Assembly: GCA_002422605.1 (NCBI GenBank)
Contig: DISW01000008.1
Location: 1-64,000, forward strand
DNA: 64,000 bases
Source: Bacteriovoracaceae bacterium UBA6200
GTDB taxonomy: Bacteria > Bdellovibrionota > Bacteriovoracia > Bacteriovoracales > Bacteriovoracaceae
Direction of reading: 5' to 3'
Shown here: piece by piece, positions 18,361 through 26,633 of the stretch
Numbering within the stretch: the first letter of the stretch is position 1
How the letters are laid out: each line of letters opens with the position of its first letter
Notes under the pieces: model-generated
Told to the model about the DNA's origin: nothing
The model's input: only the letters and a program-made list of their open reading frames with translations
Databases searched by the model: none
Program-made: the position numbers and the translations under genes

Positions 18361-18592
18361 GTTTCAAACAAACCCCTAATATATAAAACTTGGCTTAACC
18401 TAAAAGCGAATTAACAATTCTCGTCGTCGATATATTATCGGAACATCGCTTAAAAATCTTAAGTCGGGTAAAAATTACCTTAGTCGGGGTGGGAGTTTGG
18501 ATCAAAACGAGGATAAAAGTCGATAGTAAAAGTACGATATATCTAAAACTTTGGGATTCTTTACGATATGTTTAGCAAACGTTTAAGGATTA

Positions 18593-18618
18593 GGCGCTGA
18601 GAAAACAATCCCAGCGCC
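18593..18618. terminator. GC-rich hairpin after protease gene (possible terminator)
   Basis: GGCGCTG and CAGCGCC form a 7-bp stem with a 12-base loop, eight bases beyond the protease stop codon on the minus strand. There is no long T run, so termination would be weak. The motif GCGGCGCT is shared with the hairpin at 11527-11557. Confidence 0.5.
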
Positions 18619-18626
18619 GCTATAAT

Positions 18627-19406
18627 CTACTCGTATCTACATGATTTTACTAACCATAGAGTGTACCAAAGTCTTCTACAAACTAAGGTTTTCTTTACTG
18701 TTCCTGGTAAAGGGATCGATGGTTGCTCTGGTGAATCGGGTTGAGTAGGTGGAGCTGGAGAAGGTTCTGGCTTCACAACTGTTTCAACGGAATGAATCGG
18801 TGTGAACTTCTTCCCTTTAATCATCTCTCCGATCATGTCTTCCACCAGGTATCCACCAGCATAAGGAACTGATGAATGATCTTTCCCACTCGAATGATCA
18901 TAACCTAGTTTGTGAAGCCACTCATGGAAAGCATTACAGGCCACTCCTGCATAATCATACTTGGAGAAGAACTTCTTATTTACCCATGTCTTAGTGGTGC
19001 TTCCGTAAGTGTAGCCAACTACGTTGTTATCTTCGTGATACATTTCTACCCAAATATCAACTTCGTAGTCGGTATCTTTTCCGATTGATTCAGCTCCGGT
19101 CATGATGTGTCTATAAACCGCTTCAGATGTTTTCTTAGTAGTGGTGAATTTCTTAGCAACAAACCGCTGCTTAAATTCAACTGAGTTTAAAATCTCTTCT
19201 AGCATCTGAATAGCTGTCTCATGTTTCTCAGCTTCAGTCTTAGTGAATCCAGAACGAGAATGAACAATCACTTCTAAGCGTTTACCTGATGGAAGTGTAA
19301 CTGTTCCAGCTTCTTGTTCTTGGAAGCAAAGAGTACCTTCTTCAGTCTGATAACCTTTTCTCATTCCATCATCAACTTCTTGGTTCTGTGTGAGATGTCT
19401 AGTCAT
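18627..19406 (-). CDS. Phage zinc metalloprotease with HExxHxxGxxH motif
   Basis: A 259-residue protein. Residues 161-171 read H-E-W-L-H-K-L-G-Y-D-H, which exactly fits the HExxHxxGxxH zinc signature of metzincins: three His ligands and the catalytic Glu. I do not see a clear Met-turn after it (the downstream segment is V-P-Y-A-G-G-Y), so a metzincin relative is the safer call. Residues about 210-235 are a Pro/Ser/Glu-rich linker, followed by a short basic hydrophobic tail with two Cys. There is no signal peptide. I use the ATG after AAAGGAGAAG. It is the last gene before the integrase, 17 bp after the primase. Substrate unknown: repressor, host factor or envelope protein are possible. Confidence 0.72.
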   Translation of the reverse strand: MTRHLTQNQEVDDGMRKGYQTEEGTLCFQEQEAGTVTLPSGKRLEVIVHSRSGFTKTEAEKHETAIQMLEEILNSVEFKQRFVAKKFTTTKKTSEAVYRHIMTGAESIGKDTDYEVDIWVEMYHEDNNVVGYTYGSTTKTWVNKKFFSKYDYAGVACNAFHEWLHKLGYDHSSGKDHSSVPYAGGYLVEDMIGEMIKGKKFTPIHSVETVVKPEPSPAPPTQPDSPEQPSIPLPGTVKKTLVCRRLWYTLWLVKSCRYE

Positions 19407-19423
19407 AACTTCTCCTTTTGTTA

Positions 19424-21628
19424 TTAATCCCATAGGATCTTCTGTCCCATACGTTGTTCAAATTCTTCTCTTGCATCTTCGATAGTAGGAAGCCTGTAGA
19501 TGTTCACGGTGTTTGATCCCTCTCTACGCTTCTGATTAGTGACAACTGAAGGGCATACTTCTTTGACCATTCTTCCTAGAGAGCGGTCATCAGGTAGCCT
19601 TCCTCTGATATTTCTTTTGCGGTAATAGCTTGAGTAAGCATCTCTAACGAGAGACTTATCAACGTCACGATTCCAGGGAATATTAAAATCAGATCCCACA
19701 AACTCTTTGTTAGTGAGACAGTCAAACCACCATTGCTCGAATGGTTCTAAGCTTGCTTCCTTCTGTTCTAATAAAGCCTGAGTAGCTGGAGCTTTGTTTA
19801 CATTTACCTGGGATAGGTCGAATGTTTTTAAGTAGTGGAGTAGTAACTGGTTTCCACCTCTGTCATCGATGATCTCTTTCATCTCCTGAAAGAAAACTCC
19901 ATCCTGTTTCCGGCCATTGCCGACATCAAGAACAGCGTATCTTCTTTCATCGAATGAAGCTGGCACTAGCCACTTATCATTCCCGATGATTACCAGGCGA
20001 ACAAGGTTATCTACCATGTAAGGTTCTTTCCCCTTACGTTCAATCAAGATCTCTGGTGCTGTGGTTATTCCCTTAAGCTTGCCTTCGGCGTTCTTATCGC
20101 CGCTCCAAAATGCTTCGTCGAGGACAAGGCACAAGCAACTGTCAAAGTGGGCGTTGAAGTTGGATGTAAGGTAACGTCCATCATGAGCGACAAGGTAATG
20201 CCCCGATCCCATAAGGTTTCCAACTCGGTCGATAAGAGCGTTTTTACCAACACCTTTTCCTCCTCTAAGAACAAGGGTGGTGAGTGGTCTTTCATAGGGC
20301 TTCTGGACCATGTGAGCAAAGTATCCCATAAGCCAGGTGAATAGCTCCTGATCTCCTCTGCAAATGTTTTCCTTTGCATGAGCCATGAACATATCAAAGC
20401 CTCGCTTTTGCTCATCAGTTCCAGATGAGTACGGAACAGCATCGCAGACAAACCCTCTCCAGAGGTTATAGTAGTCGTGTCTTGCTGCTCGCTCCGGTGC
20501 AAAGCAAACACCTCGATATTCTCTTCGCTTTTTCCAATCAAGCCATTGGGTTGCATAAGTACCTCCTCCTTCAAGGGTGTATGGAGAAAACATTCTTTTG
20601 AAAGTTTGCTCTCCCAGGAAATTTCTTTTCGGTCTTCCTTTCTCATCGATGGTTTCATGAATGATGAAGTGACTCGCTTCCATATAAACAACTGCGAATC
20701 TTTTATTCATGTCTTCCAGGTAGGAGGCTTTCTTTTCTTCCGATGCTCCCTCTTCTGGTGGTTGAAACTCTGCTGGTATAGGTTCAAATTGAACTTCAGG
20801 TGCAGCCGCTCCTGGTTCTTCAACTCCATACTGGTAAGCATGATCAATCTTTGCCTGGAGTTTTTCAGGGGTCCATCCAGATCCTTCAAACCAATGGTCA
20901 AACATTAGATCGAGGCAATCACCTTTAGGGATTCCAAGATCCTTTAACCTTGCTGCTACTTTGTAAGCTGTCTGATCTCCACCTTGTCCCTTGATAGATT
21001 GTGGCGCTTCATTCTCAAGGTAATGAATCGCTCTTTGTCTTGCAGCTGCCTGGTTGATTGTCTCTGGTGGGTTGATTAGATTGTGCTTTTTCTCCAGGGC
21101 TTTCCCTAGAGTAAGCACTAACCATTCCGGAACACTTGAGATAGGGCAATCATGAGAGACATGATAAACCTTTCCATCAAGAACAGATCCAGCTCCAACC
21201 AGGTATCCACCTTTGGATCTGATGTCCAAACCGTTTCCGAGTTTATCAACACCTTGCTTGATAGGTTCTTTGTGGGCATAGATTAAATGCTTTCCTCCGG
21301 TGGGAGTATCCTGGGTGAAGGTACATGGAAAATCTTTTCCATCCATCTCCAATTCAAAAAGCGTATCGTCGCCTTTCTTATCTCCCTTGTTGTCCACATC
21401 AACCGCTACCAGGGCAAGGTCATTGCCAAATTTATTTGTACTGATACCGATGTTGTAGGATCTCTCAACTTCTAAGTGAGGATCAAACCACCATTCGGTA
21501 ATTTGCTTTTTATCTCTGGTTGCTATCTGAGAAAAGTTTTTAACAGCTGGTTTCTTACTGTTCTCGATAAGCGGAAAAACATAGAATCCTTTCTCTGCTA
21601 ACGCTAAAGCGTTCTGTAGAAAACTCAT
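19424..21628 (-). CDS. Prim-Pol primase fused to superfamily 3-like helicase
   Basis: A 734-residue replication protein. Residues 1-200 are a bifunctional primase/polymerase domain with V-D-V-D-N-K-G (metal-binding Asp pair), T-G-G-K-H-L-I-Y and D-I-R-S-K-G-G-Y-L-V-G-A-G. Residues about 400-640 are a D5/DUF5906-like helicase with Walker A G-G-K-G-V-G-K-N (Asn at the usual Thr/Ser), Walker B L-V-L-D-E-A-F and an I-I-G-N sensor segment. It makes primers and unwinds DNA at the phage fork. The ATG at 21628 follows AAAGGAGT; a longer frame runs into the polymerase gene but is not the likely start. The polymerase gene ends 19 bases upstream. Confidence 0.88.
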   Translation of the reverse strand: MSFLQNALALAEKGFYVFPLIENSKKPAVKNFSQIATRDKKQITEWWFDPHLEVERSYNIGISTNKFGNDLALVAVDVDNKGDKKGDDTLFELEMDGKDFPCTFTQDTPTGGKHLIYAHKEPIKQGVDKLGNGLDIRSKGGYLVGAGSVLDGKVYHVSHDCPISSVPEWLVLTLGKALEKKHNLINPPETINQAAARQRAIHYLENEAPQSIKGQGGDQTAYKVAARLKDLGIPKGDCLDLMFDHWFEGSGWTPEKLQAKIDHAYQYGVEEPGAAAPEVQFEPIPAEFQPPEEGASEEKKASYLEDMNKRFAVVYMEASHFIIHETIDEKGRPKRNFLGEQTFKRMFSPYTLEGGGTYATQWLDWKKRREYRGVCFAPERAARHDYYNLWRGFVCDAVPYSSGTDEQKRGFDMFMAHAKENICRGDQELFTWLMGYFAHMVQKPYERPLTTLVLRGGKGVGKNALIDRVGNLMGSGHYLVAHDGRYLTSNFNAHFDSCLCLVLDEAFWSGDKNAEGKLKGITTAPEILIERKGKEPYMVDNLVRLVIIGNDKWLVPASFDERRYAVLDVGNGRKQDGVFFQEMKEIIDDRGGNQLLLHYLKTFDLSQVNVNKAPATQALLEQKEASLEPFEQWWFDCLTNKEFVGSDFNIPWNRDVDKSLVRDAYSSYYRKRNIRGRLPDDRSLGRMVKEVCPSVVTNQKRREGSNTVNIYRLPTIEDAREEFEQRMGQKILWD

Positions 21629-21647
21629 GGTCCACTCCTTTAGACTT

Positions 21648-23687
21648 TTATTTTCTGTATCTCTTTCCTCTCCATCCTTCCGCTTTGATAGGGAGGTCTT
21701 TGGCCCATGAAGGTAGCACTTCCACGATGGCGCTAACTTCTTCCAGGCTTCCATCACCTTCATTAACTTCAACTACTGCTTCATCATGTACGTGCATGAC
21801 TACTGGATACTGATTGTTTTCAAGTCTATCCATTGACTCAGCAAGAACATCTCTCGCTACTCCCTGAGTGATATTCTCTGCAAGGCTTCCGCCCCAGGTT
21901 GATTGCCTTATCCATTTCTTGGTATAGGAATCTTCTGTCATGTACGTGATTGTTTCTTTTGTTCCCTCGAAGTGAGGACTAGAAAGCATTTCAACTTTAG
22001 GGTAGGGATAGCAAAGCACTCTTCCCGATGGAAGTTTGCACCAGAGGAAAGATCCCTTCACAAGAAAGGTAACTTCTCTGTCTTCCGCTCCGGCCATGTA
22101 CTGAATGCCAGGATGATAGATAGCTCTGATCGCAGCTTCTTCCAGGGCATACCAGTAACGAACAATTTTTTTATTTGCTGCTCGATACTTGAGCTTAATT
22201 TCATTTGCTCTTTGATCTGAAACTTTCACGCCGTAAACTCTGGCCATTGATTGGAAAGCTCCGACACCACCACCAAAACCTAGCGCCAAAATTGCTACCT
22301 TACCGATCATGCGCTGGTCCTTATCTACCTTCTCCATTGGAATGAGATAGATCTTTCCTGCCTGAAGTTCGTAAACTTTTCCATGAGTACGGAAGGCTTC
22401 AAGCACTTCCTCTTCACCAGCTAACCAGGCAAGCACTCTCGCCTCGATAGCAGCGAAGTCAATAGCGATAAGATCCTTTCCAGGCGCAGCGGTTACGAAA
22501 GCTCTAATACAAGAAGAGATGACATCAGAAGGTGGTCCATAAAAAAGATCGATGTTATCTGTCACTTGCTTCAAAGAAAATTTAGTGAGGTTATTAACAA
22601 TCTTTTCTATGTCTTCCTGGTCGTAAGCTGGTCGAGGTAGGTTCTGGAAATTTACGCCTCTCCCTCCCCACCTACCTGTGTGGGCCGCATGATATTGGTG
22701 AATCCCTCTAACTCTTCCATCAGTGTTAGCTCGATTCAGCATTGCCATGAGCTTGGCAGTAGAAGACTTAGATCCTTCCTGTCTCAGAAGTAAAACTTGT
22801 TTAATGTCTTCTGGGATTTCTGTCTCAAGTAATACCGTGACATCAGCTTTGCCGATCTTATCAACTTCAACGCCTTTAAGTTTCAAGTAGTCTTTGATCT
22901 GAGATACAGCGGAACAAGTAGCTACTGCATTGTTCGTGACATCTCTCATTTCTTTGTCGAGTCGTTTCTTCTCAGCTTCGACAATCTTAACTGCTGTCTC
23001 CACTCCCTTCACATCTACCTGGACACCTCTTGAATTTATCTGGTGGTCCATAAGCCAGAACTTTCTTTCTTGTTTAGAGAGAGGCATCATCCGGCTATGG
23101 CATTCTCTTTCAACAACAACGTCTTGCTTGCAGTAGTCATAAAGAATTTCATACTGATCCGGAACATGTTCTTTCTCCCACCAGATCCATCCATCTCCGG
23201 TGTAATTACAAGTTAAGCAGCCTTTACCTTTGCATGAAGGACACGCACCTTGCTCAACTCCTCTAGGTCGAGAGAGCTTAAGCATGGTGCGGTTCCCTTT
23301 CATGTCTTTTTGTTGATCGATTCCTAAAGCTGGAGCTAACTTTTCGAGAGCGCCTGGTAAGCCCATTGAATATGACATGGCCATAGTACAGTGAACTTGT
23401 TTAATAGAAAGTTTAGGCCAGCCGTATTTCTTCACTCCAATTCTGTTCCACATTTCAAACTCGAAAGGTGCATTGTGAGCGTAGATTGCGCCGCCATCTT
23501 CCAGGTGAAAACGTAGGTCGATAGGAAAGTCTTCTCCTGCCTTCCAGATTTCAACTGGTCCCTTATCGAAAGCAAAGCAAAGGCAATGAATCCCTGTAGT
23601 AGGATGCTCGACGTAATGACCTAAACCATTTTTCTTAAGGTCGTCTGCACTAAAGGATTCCAAGTCTGCATGAGCTATCGATTCCAT
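21648..23687 (-). CDS. polA-like: Family A DNA polymerase with 3'-5' exonuclease
   Basis: A 679-residue phage replicative polymerase, close in size to T7 gp5. The exonuclease domain has D-L-E near residue 8 and Y-C-K-Q-D near 190. A Cys cluster (C-P-S-C then C-L-T-C) near residues 155-170 may bind zinc. The polymerase domain has motif A (A-I-D-F-A-A-I-E-A-R, Asp410), motif B (R459-x3-K463-x3-L467) and motif C (H-V-H-D-E, Asp635). The residue at the position of E. coli Phe762 is Leu467, a variant often discussed as a mark of temperate phages. Start: ATG after AAAGGAAA. It lies three bases after a 58-residue gene. Confidence 0.93.
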   Translation of the reverse strand: MESIAHADLESFSADDLKKNGLGHYVEHPTTGIHCLCFAFDKGPVEIWKAGEDFPIDLRFHLEDGGAIYAHNAPFEFEMWNRIGVKKYGWPKLSIKQVHCTMAMSYSMGLPGALEKLAPALGIDQQKDMKGNRTMLKLSRPRGVEQGACPSCKGKGCLTCNYTGDGWIWWEKEHVPDQYEILYDYCKQDVVVERECHSRMMPLSKQERKFWLMDHQINSRGVQVDVKGVETAVKIVEAEKKRLDKEMRDVTNNAVATCSAVSQIKDYLKLKGVEVDKIGKADVTVLLETEIPEDIKQVLLLRQEGSKSSTAKLMAMLNRANTDGRVRGIHQYHAAHTGRWGGRGVNFQNLPRPAYDQEDIEKIVNNLTKFSLKQVTDNIDLFYGPPSDVISSCIRAFVTAAPGKDLIAIDFAAIEARVLAWLAGEEEVLEAFRTHGKVYELQAGKIYLIPMEKVDKDQRMIGKVAILALGFGGGVGAFQSMARVYGVKVSDQRANEIKLKYRAANKKIVRYWYALEEAAIRAIYHPGIQYMAGAEDREVTFLVKGSFLWCKLPSGRVLCYPYPKVEMLSSPHFEGTKETITYMTEDSYTKKWIRQSTWGGSLAENITQGVARDVLAESMDRLENNQYPVVMHVHDEAVVEVNEGDGSLEEVSAIVEVLPSWAKDLPIKAEGWRGKRYRK

Positions 23688-23690
23688 TTT

Positions 23691-23867
23691 TTATTTTCCT
23701 TTCTTTATTCCAGCCGCTTGTTCTCTTCTTTGAATTTCATCCCAGACAGCTATCGCTTCATCTTCTTCTTTGCTGGATGCAGAGAAGGTAATGATCAGTG
23801 AGTTCAGCTGGGCAAACTTCATTCTTAGTTCATCCAGGGAAGCGTCCTTGATTTCCTGGTCATTCAT
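23691..23867 (-). CDS. Small phage protein, 58 aa, upstream of polymerase
   Basis: A complete reading frame from ATG to TAA, beginning M-N-D-Q-E-I-K-D-A-S-L-D-E-L-R. It is acidic and helical, with a central hydrophobic patch (L-N-S-L-I-I-T-F) and a basic tail. It fills the gap between the polymerase gene (3 bases) and the next small gene (2 bases), and the stop codon area supplies the polymerase ribosome binding site. Packing and amino acid composition support a true gene. Function unknown; small early proteins of this type often modulate replication. Confidence 0.65.
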   Translation of the reverse strand: MNDQEIKDASLDELRMKFAQLNSLIITFSASSKEEDEAIAVWDEIQRREQAAGIKKGK

Positions 23868-23869
23868 AA

Positions 23870-24043
23870 CTACTTCTTTCCGCTCTTAATCAGACGAGTA
23901 AGAACTGATGTCGCAGTTTCAAGATCCATGTAGGCCAGGATCAATCCGAGTTTTGCCAGGACTTCTTTGATCTCAGCGATATTCAAATTGTGTTTACCGC
24001 CTTCGATGTCAGAAATTTTTTTAGCTAGTTCGTTTAAGTTCAT
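23870..24043 (-). CDS. Small phage protein, 57 aa
   Basis: A complete frame starting M-N-L-N-E-L-A-K-K-I-S-D-I-E-G-G, with AGGAGG well placed before the ATG. Two amphipathic helices can be predicted (E-I-K-E-V-L-A-K-L-G and T-A-T-S-V-L-T-R-L-I). It lies two bases before the 58-residue gene and nine bases after the ssDNA-binding protein. It is too small to classify, but the strong ribosome binding site and tight spacing make it very likely to be expressed. Confidence 0.7.
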   Translation of the reverse strand: MNLNELAKKISDIEGGKHNLNIAEIKEVLAKLGLILAYMDLETATSVLTRLIKSGKK

Positions 24044-24052
24044 ACCTTCCTC

Positions 24053-24616
24053 CTATGAAAATAAATCAGAAGCACTTCCGGCTTCAGATGCTACTGGTGC
24101 AAAGTCGTCTTCAGGTTTTGTTCTTCCGCTAAGTGGATCTCCATGATCTAGGAGCTGGAGATTTACCAGACCGAATGCGATTCCCTTATTTCCCTTCTGG
24201 TCGAAGTAGTAGGGGTTGACTGTGCAATGAGCGAAGCGTCCGGCGTAGGCTTCTGATTCATCCAGAACTTGCTGGACGTTTTGATCTACAATGCCTGGTC
24301 GCTGTGTTGATTTGAGGTTTAAGAAAATAGCTCCATGTTCATAGCCTTCAGGGAGTACCATCTTTCCATCAACTTCTTTTTCTCTGTCGCCTTGATCTCG
24401 GAATGGTGACTTGAGATTCTTCGGCCACTTGCTTTTGTCTGTTCCGAATTTTTCTTCAAGCACTTTCTTTGCAGCTGCTTCCAGGGCTGATAGGTCTTCC
24501 CCTTTTTTGAAGAGAGCAACGCAGCTGTATTCCATCTTTCCATTTAGATCATTCAGCTTTGGGCGGAACAAGTTCGGGTAAGAGAGTCTGAATTTTGGGG
24601 TCTTGACGTTTGCCAT
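24053..24616 (-). CDS. Single-stranded DNA-binding protein, DUF2815 / Enc34 type
   Basis: A 187-residue protein of the Enc34-like ssDNA-binding family, which has an OB-fold and replaces the usual SSB in many phages. Recognisable features are the start T-P-K-F-R-L-S-Y-P-N-L-F, the W-P-K-N-L-K-S-P-F-R-D-G/Q segment, G-Y-E-H-G-A-I-F-L-N and S-E-A-Y-A-G-R-F-A, then an acidic tail ending D-L-F-S. The acidic tail probably recruits replication partners. A strong AAGGAGGA precedes the ATG. It coats DNA at the replication fork and during recombination, working with the neighbouring DUF2800 nuclease. Confidence 0.87.
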   Translation of the reverse strand: MANVKTPKFRLSYPNLFRPKLNDLNGKMEYSCVALFKKGEDLSALEAAAKKVLEEKFGTDKSKWPKNLKSPFRDQGDREKEVDGKMVLPEGYEHGAIFLNLKSTQRPGIVDQNVQQVLDESEAYAGRFAHCTVNPYYFDQKGNKGIAFGLVNLQLLDHGDPLSGRTKPEDDFAPVASEAGSASDLFS

Positions 24617-24634
24617 TGGTATCCTCCTTGATGG

Positions 24635-24874
24635 CTAGTGATTGTTAGTCTCAAAATTTTTTGTTGGTCGGGGCCAGTGCCAATGTCCTTCCGCTGGATC
24701 ATCTGAGTACCGGACATTTGAGATAGAAAAGAATGGACCGATGGAAAGATTCACAACGGTAGGATCATCTGGGTTGATCTCACTCACGGTCGCAACTTTA
24801 GGTGTAGCTCCGGTGAATGGTTGGTAATGAATCACATCTCCCACGGTTGCTTTAATTCTCATTTGCTCTGACAT
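24635..24874 (-). CDS. Small phage protein of unknown function, 79 aa
   Basis: A 79-residue protein with TTAGGAGC before the ATG. It is beta-rich with several His and Trp near the end (G-H-W-H-W-P-R-P-T). It has no membrane segment. It lies between the DUF2800 nuclease and the ssDNA-binding protein, so it probably serves DNA replication or recombination. I do not recognise a family. Confidence 0.6.
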   Translation of the reverse strand: MSEQMRIKATVGDVIHYQPFTGATPKVATVSEINPDDPTVVNLSIGPFFSISNVRYSDDPAEGHWHWPRPTKNFETNNH

Positions 24875-24883
24875 AGATAGCTC

Positions 24884-26050
24884 CTAATCAAGTAAAGGGT
24901 TGACCACTGTAAATTCTGTTTCTACTGCTGGTTTTGCTGGTGGTGTTTTGTCCGACATAGGAACAAGTTTCGTTCCGCTTGATTCCTTCACGGTTAATTC
25001 GAGCAGAGCTTCCTTCTGTTCCTTGGTCAGTAAACTTTCAATTTGAGCAGGGGATCTTAAAGAAGTTTTAGTTACATCCTGGTAGCTCAAACCAAATTCC
25101 ATTAGCAGCTTGTCTTCCACGGTTTCCTCGTCCTTCCATTTCCTGGTGGCACGTTTCGGAACGAGCTTATAACCTGGGATCTCTCTTCCCTGGTTGGCTT
25201 CGTGGTAAGCAAATTCTTTAACTGATTTAACCCATGACTCGATGGCCGGAAGCAGTTCGAGAGTGAGAGATAATTTTTTTGGGTCGTAAGAAAACTGTGG
25301 TGAAAATTCTTGTTGAGCTGATTGAACAGCGACAAGTGAAAGCTGTGGACAAGTAGGAGCGGCTGGACAAAATCTGCAATGGTCGCCGGATCTTAAAGTA
25401 GCATCTGGATTTTCTGTGATCCTGGCATCATCAGCAAGATCCGCTGAAAATTCTAAAAGATCCATGATACCGATGCGCCACTTTCTGATTGGTCCATCAG
25501 GGTGAGGACATCTTGGCTGGCAGATAACTAGCTCTATGGTTTCGCACTTAACTCCGGTCTTCAGGAGCGCACCTAAACCATAATATTTTAGCTGGTCATT
25601 GTTCTCTACCTGGACCGGAATGCCTTTACCATGTTTGTAATCCCATACCTGTAGAAGCTTTTCTTTTTCGTGGTAGATGATCAGATCTGAAGTTCCGTAT
25701 AGCCCTGGGTAAACAGAAAACAGATCAAATTTTTCTTCGACCTTAACAAAGGTTGCTCCCTTCATTGCTTCAAAAGCTGCATTGATATAAAGCATGACAG
25801 CTTCAAATTCTTCTTCGTCTTCAAAGTCATCTGGTTTAGGTAGCTCTCCATGAATAAGACAGTTTGCTGCCTTGTCATGAGCAAAGGTTCCTTTCCTGGC
25901 ATGCTCTGATTCAATGTTAGGCATTCCCTTAGACATCCTCACTGAACCAGGGCAAGCTGAAGACTTCCATCTGTAGTAAGAGGAAGCTCCCCAGGGTGAA
26001 TGCTCTGTGGGCGTGGTTGATATTTGTGATTTAGGTGTTGTGGTTGGCAT
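24884..26050 (-). CDS. PD-(D/E)XK nuclease, DUF2800 / RecB-Cas4-like
   Basis: A 388-residue nuclease of the DUF2800 family, usually found beside a DUF2815 ssDNA-binding protein. Key features: an early H-A-R-K-G-T-x-A-H-D segment (motif with active-site His), G-T-S-D-L-I (Asp) and V-W-D-Y-K-H-G-K-G (Asp-x-Lys) of the PD-(D/E)XK core, a Q-L-K-Y-Y helix, and a C-R-F-C-P-A-A-P-T-C cluster that with an upstream Cys suits an iron-sulphur site as in Cas4 and AddB. It likely processes DNA ends for recombination or packaging. The ATG follows AAGGGG, three bases after the upstream gene. Confidence 0.85.
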   Translation of the reverse strand: MPTTTPKSQISTTPTEHSPWGASSYYRWKSSACPGSVRMSKGMPNIESEHARKGTFAHDKAANCLIHGELPKPDDFEDEEEFEAVMLYINAAFEAMKGATFVKVEEKFDLFSVYPGLYGTSDLIIYHEKEKLLQVWDYKHGKGIPVQVENNDQLKYYGLGALLKTGVKCETIELVICQPRCPHPDGPIRKWRIGIMDLLEFSADLADDARITENPDATLRSGDHCRFCPAAPTCPQLSLVAVQSAQQEFSPQFSYDPKKLSLTLELLPAIESWVKSVKEFAYHEANQGREIPGYKLVPKRATRKWKDEETVEDKLLMEFGLSYQDVTKTSLRSPAQIESLLTKEQKEALLELTVKESSGTKLVPMSDKTPPAKPAVETEFTVVNPLLD

Positions 26051-26053
26051 GGC

Positions 26054-26617
26054 TTACCCCTTAACTTCCTTCTCACAAGCCTCAACAAAAGCAGCATAGT
26101 CTTCTGGTTTCAGCTCCGAGATTCGACGACAAGGTTCATTCGATGCAGAGTTAAATTTCCCCAGGAGTTTTCTGGCAGCATCAAGATTTTTTTTCGTCGT
26201 CACATCCTGACAAGCATCAGCTACCATCTGCTTAGTAACTTCTTTTGGTTTAGTTTCTTCTTTCGTTTCTTCTTTGGTTTCTGTGCTGGCAGTTTCACCG
26301 GACCAGTTAATTGTGGCGGCTGGTTCATCTCCCATTTGCTTTGTTTCGTTTTGTTTTTTAGCAGCGGCTTTGCCACCTTTGCCTTTGCCTTTTGGCTTCT
26401 CTTCTTTGGTTGGCTTCTCTGGTTCATCAGCTGGAAGATCCGGACCAGGTTCTTCTTTTGTGATTGGTGCAGCTGAAATAGATGGCGCTACTTCTGGAGT
26501 AGATGAGACAGGGACCGGAAGCGGAAGCTGGGCTGGATCACATCCCATGATCTTGGCAAGGTTCAAAACTTTTGTAGCTAGTTCTTCTGGGCTAGAGGCT
26601 TTGATTAGTAGTTCCAT
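26054..26617 (-). CDS. Low-complexity phage protein with conserved-looking C-terminal domain
   Basis: A 187-residue protein. Residues 1-35 form a compact start (M-E-L-L-I-K-A-S-S-P-E-E-L-A), residues 40-120 are Pro/Glu/Lys/Thr-rich and surely disordered, and residues about 125-187 look like a helical domain (V-T-K-Q-M-V-A-D-A-C-Q-D-V, then L-L-G-K-F). The ATG at 26617 has AAGGAG eight bases upstream. Proteins with this layout recur next to DUF2800/DUF2815 genes in phages, perhaps as recombination accessory factors. No activity can be named. Confidence 0.6.
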   Translation of the reverse strand: MELLIKASSPEELATKVLNLAKIMGCDPAQLPLPVPVSSTPEVAPSISAAPITKEEPGPDLPADEPEKPTKEEKPKGKGKGGKAAAKKQNETKQMGDEPAATINWSGETASTETKEETKEETKPKEVTKQMVADACQDVTTKKNLDAARKLLGKFNSASNEPCRRISELKPEDYAAFVEACEKEVKG

Positions 26618-26633
26618 TTTCATTTCTCCTTGG

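Larger units (their letters stand above)
18271..18626. other. Gene-free region upstream of integrase
   Basis: This 356-base A/T-rich stretch has no convincing coding sequence. It holds an 11-bp perfect inverted repeat (18320-18360), a partly palindromic CGATATATTATCG near 18428, two AGTCGGG copies near 18472-18486, two further CGATAT words near 18535-18568, and a GC-rich hairpin at 18593-18618. These suggest a control region for the integrase, or a site for integrase or excisionase binding. Confidence 0.55.

Noticed and set aside
20065..20691. A 208-codon open frame on the minus strand inside the primase-helicase gene
   Set aside because: It lies in another frame of a well-supported gene, has no domain pattern or ribosome binding site, and has the composition of a shadow frame.
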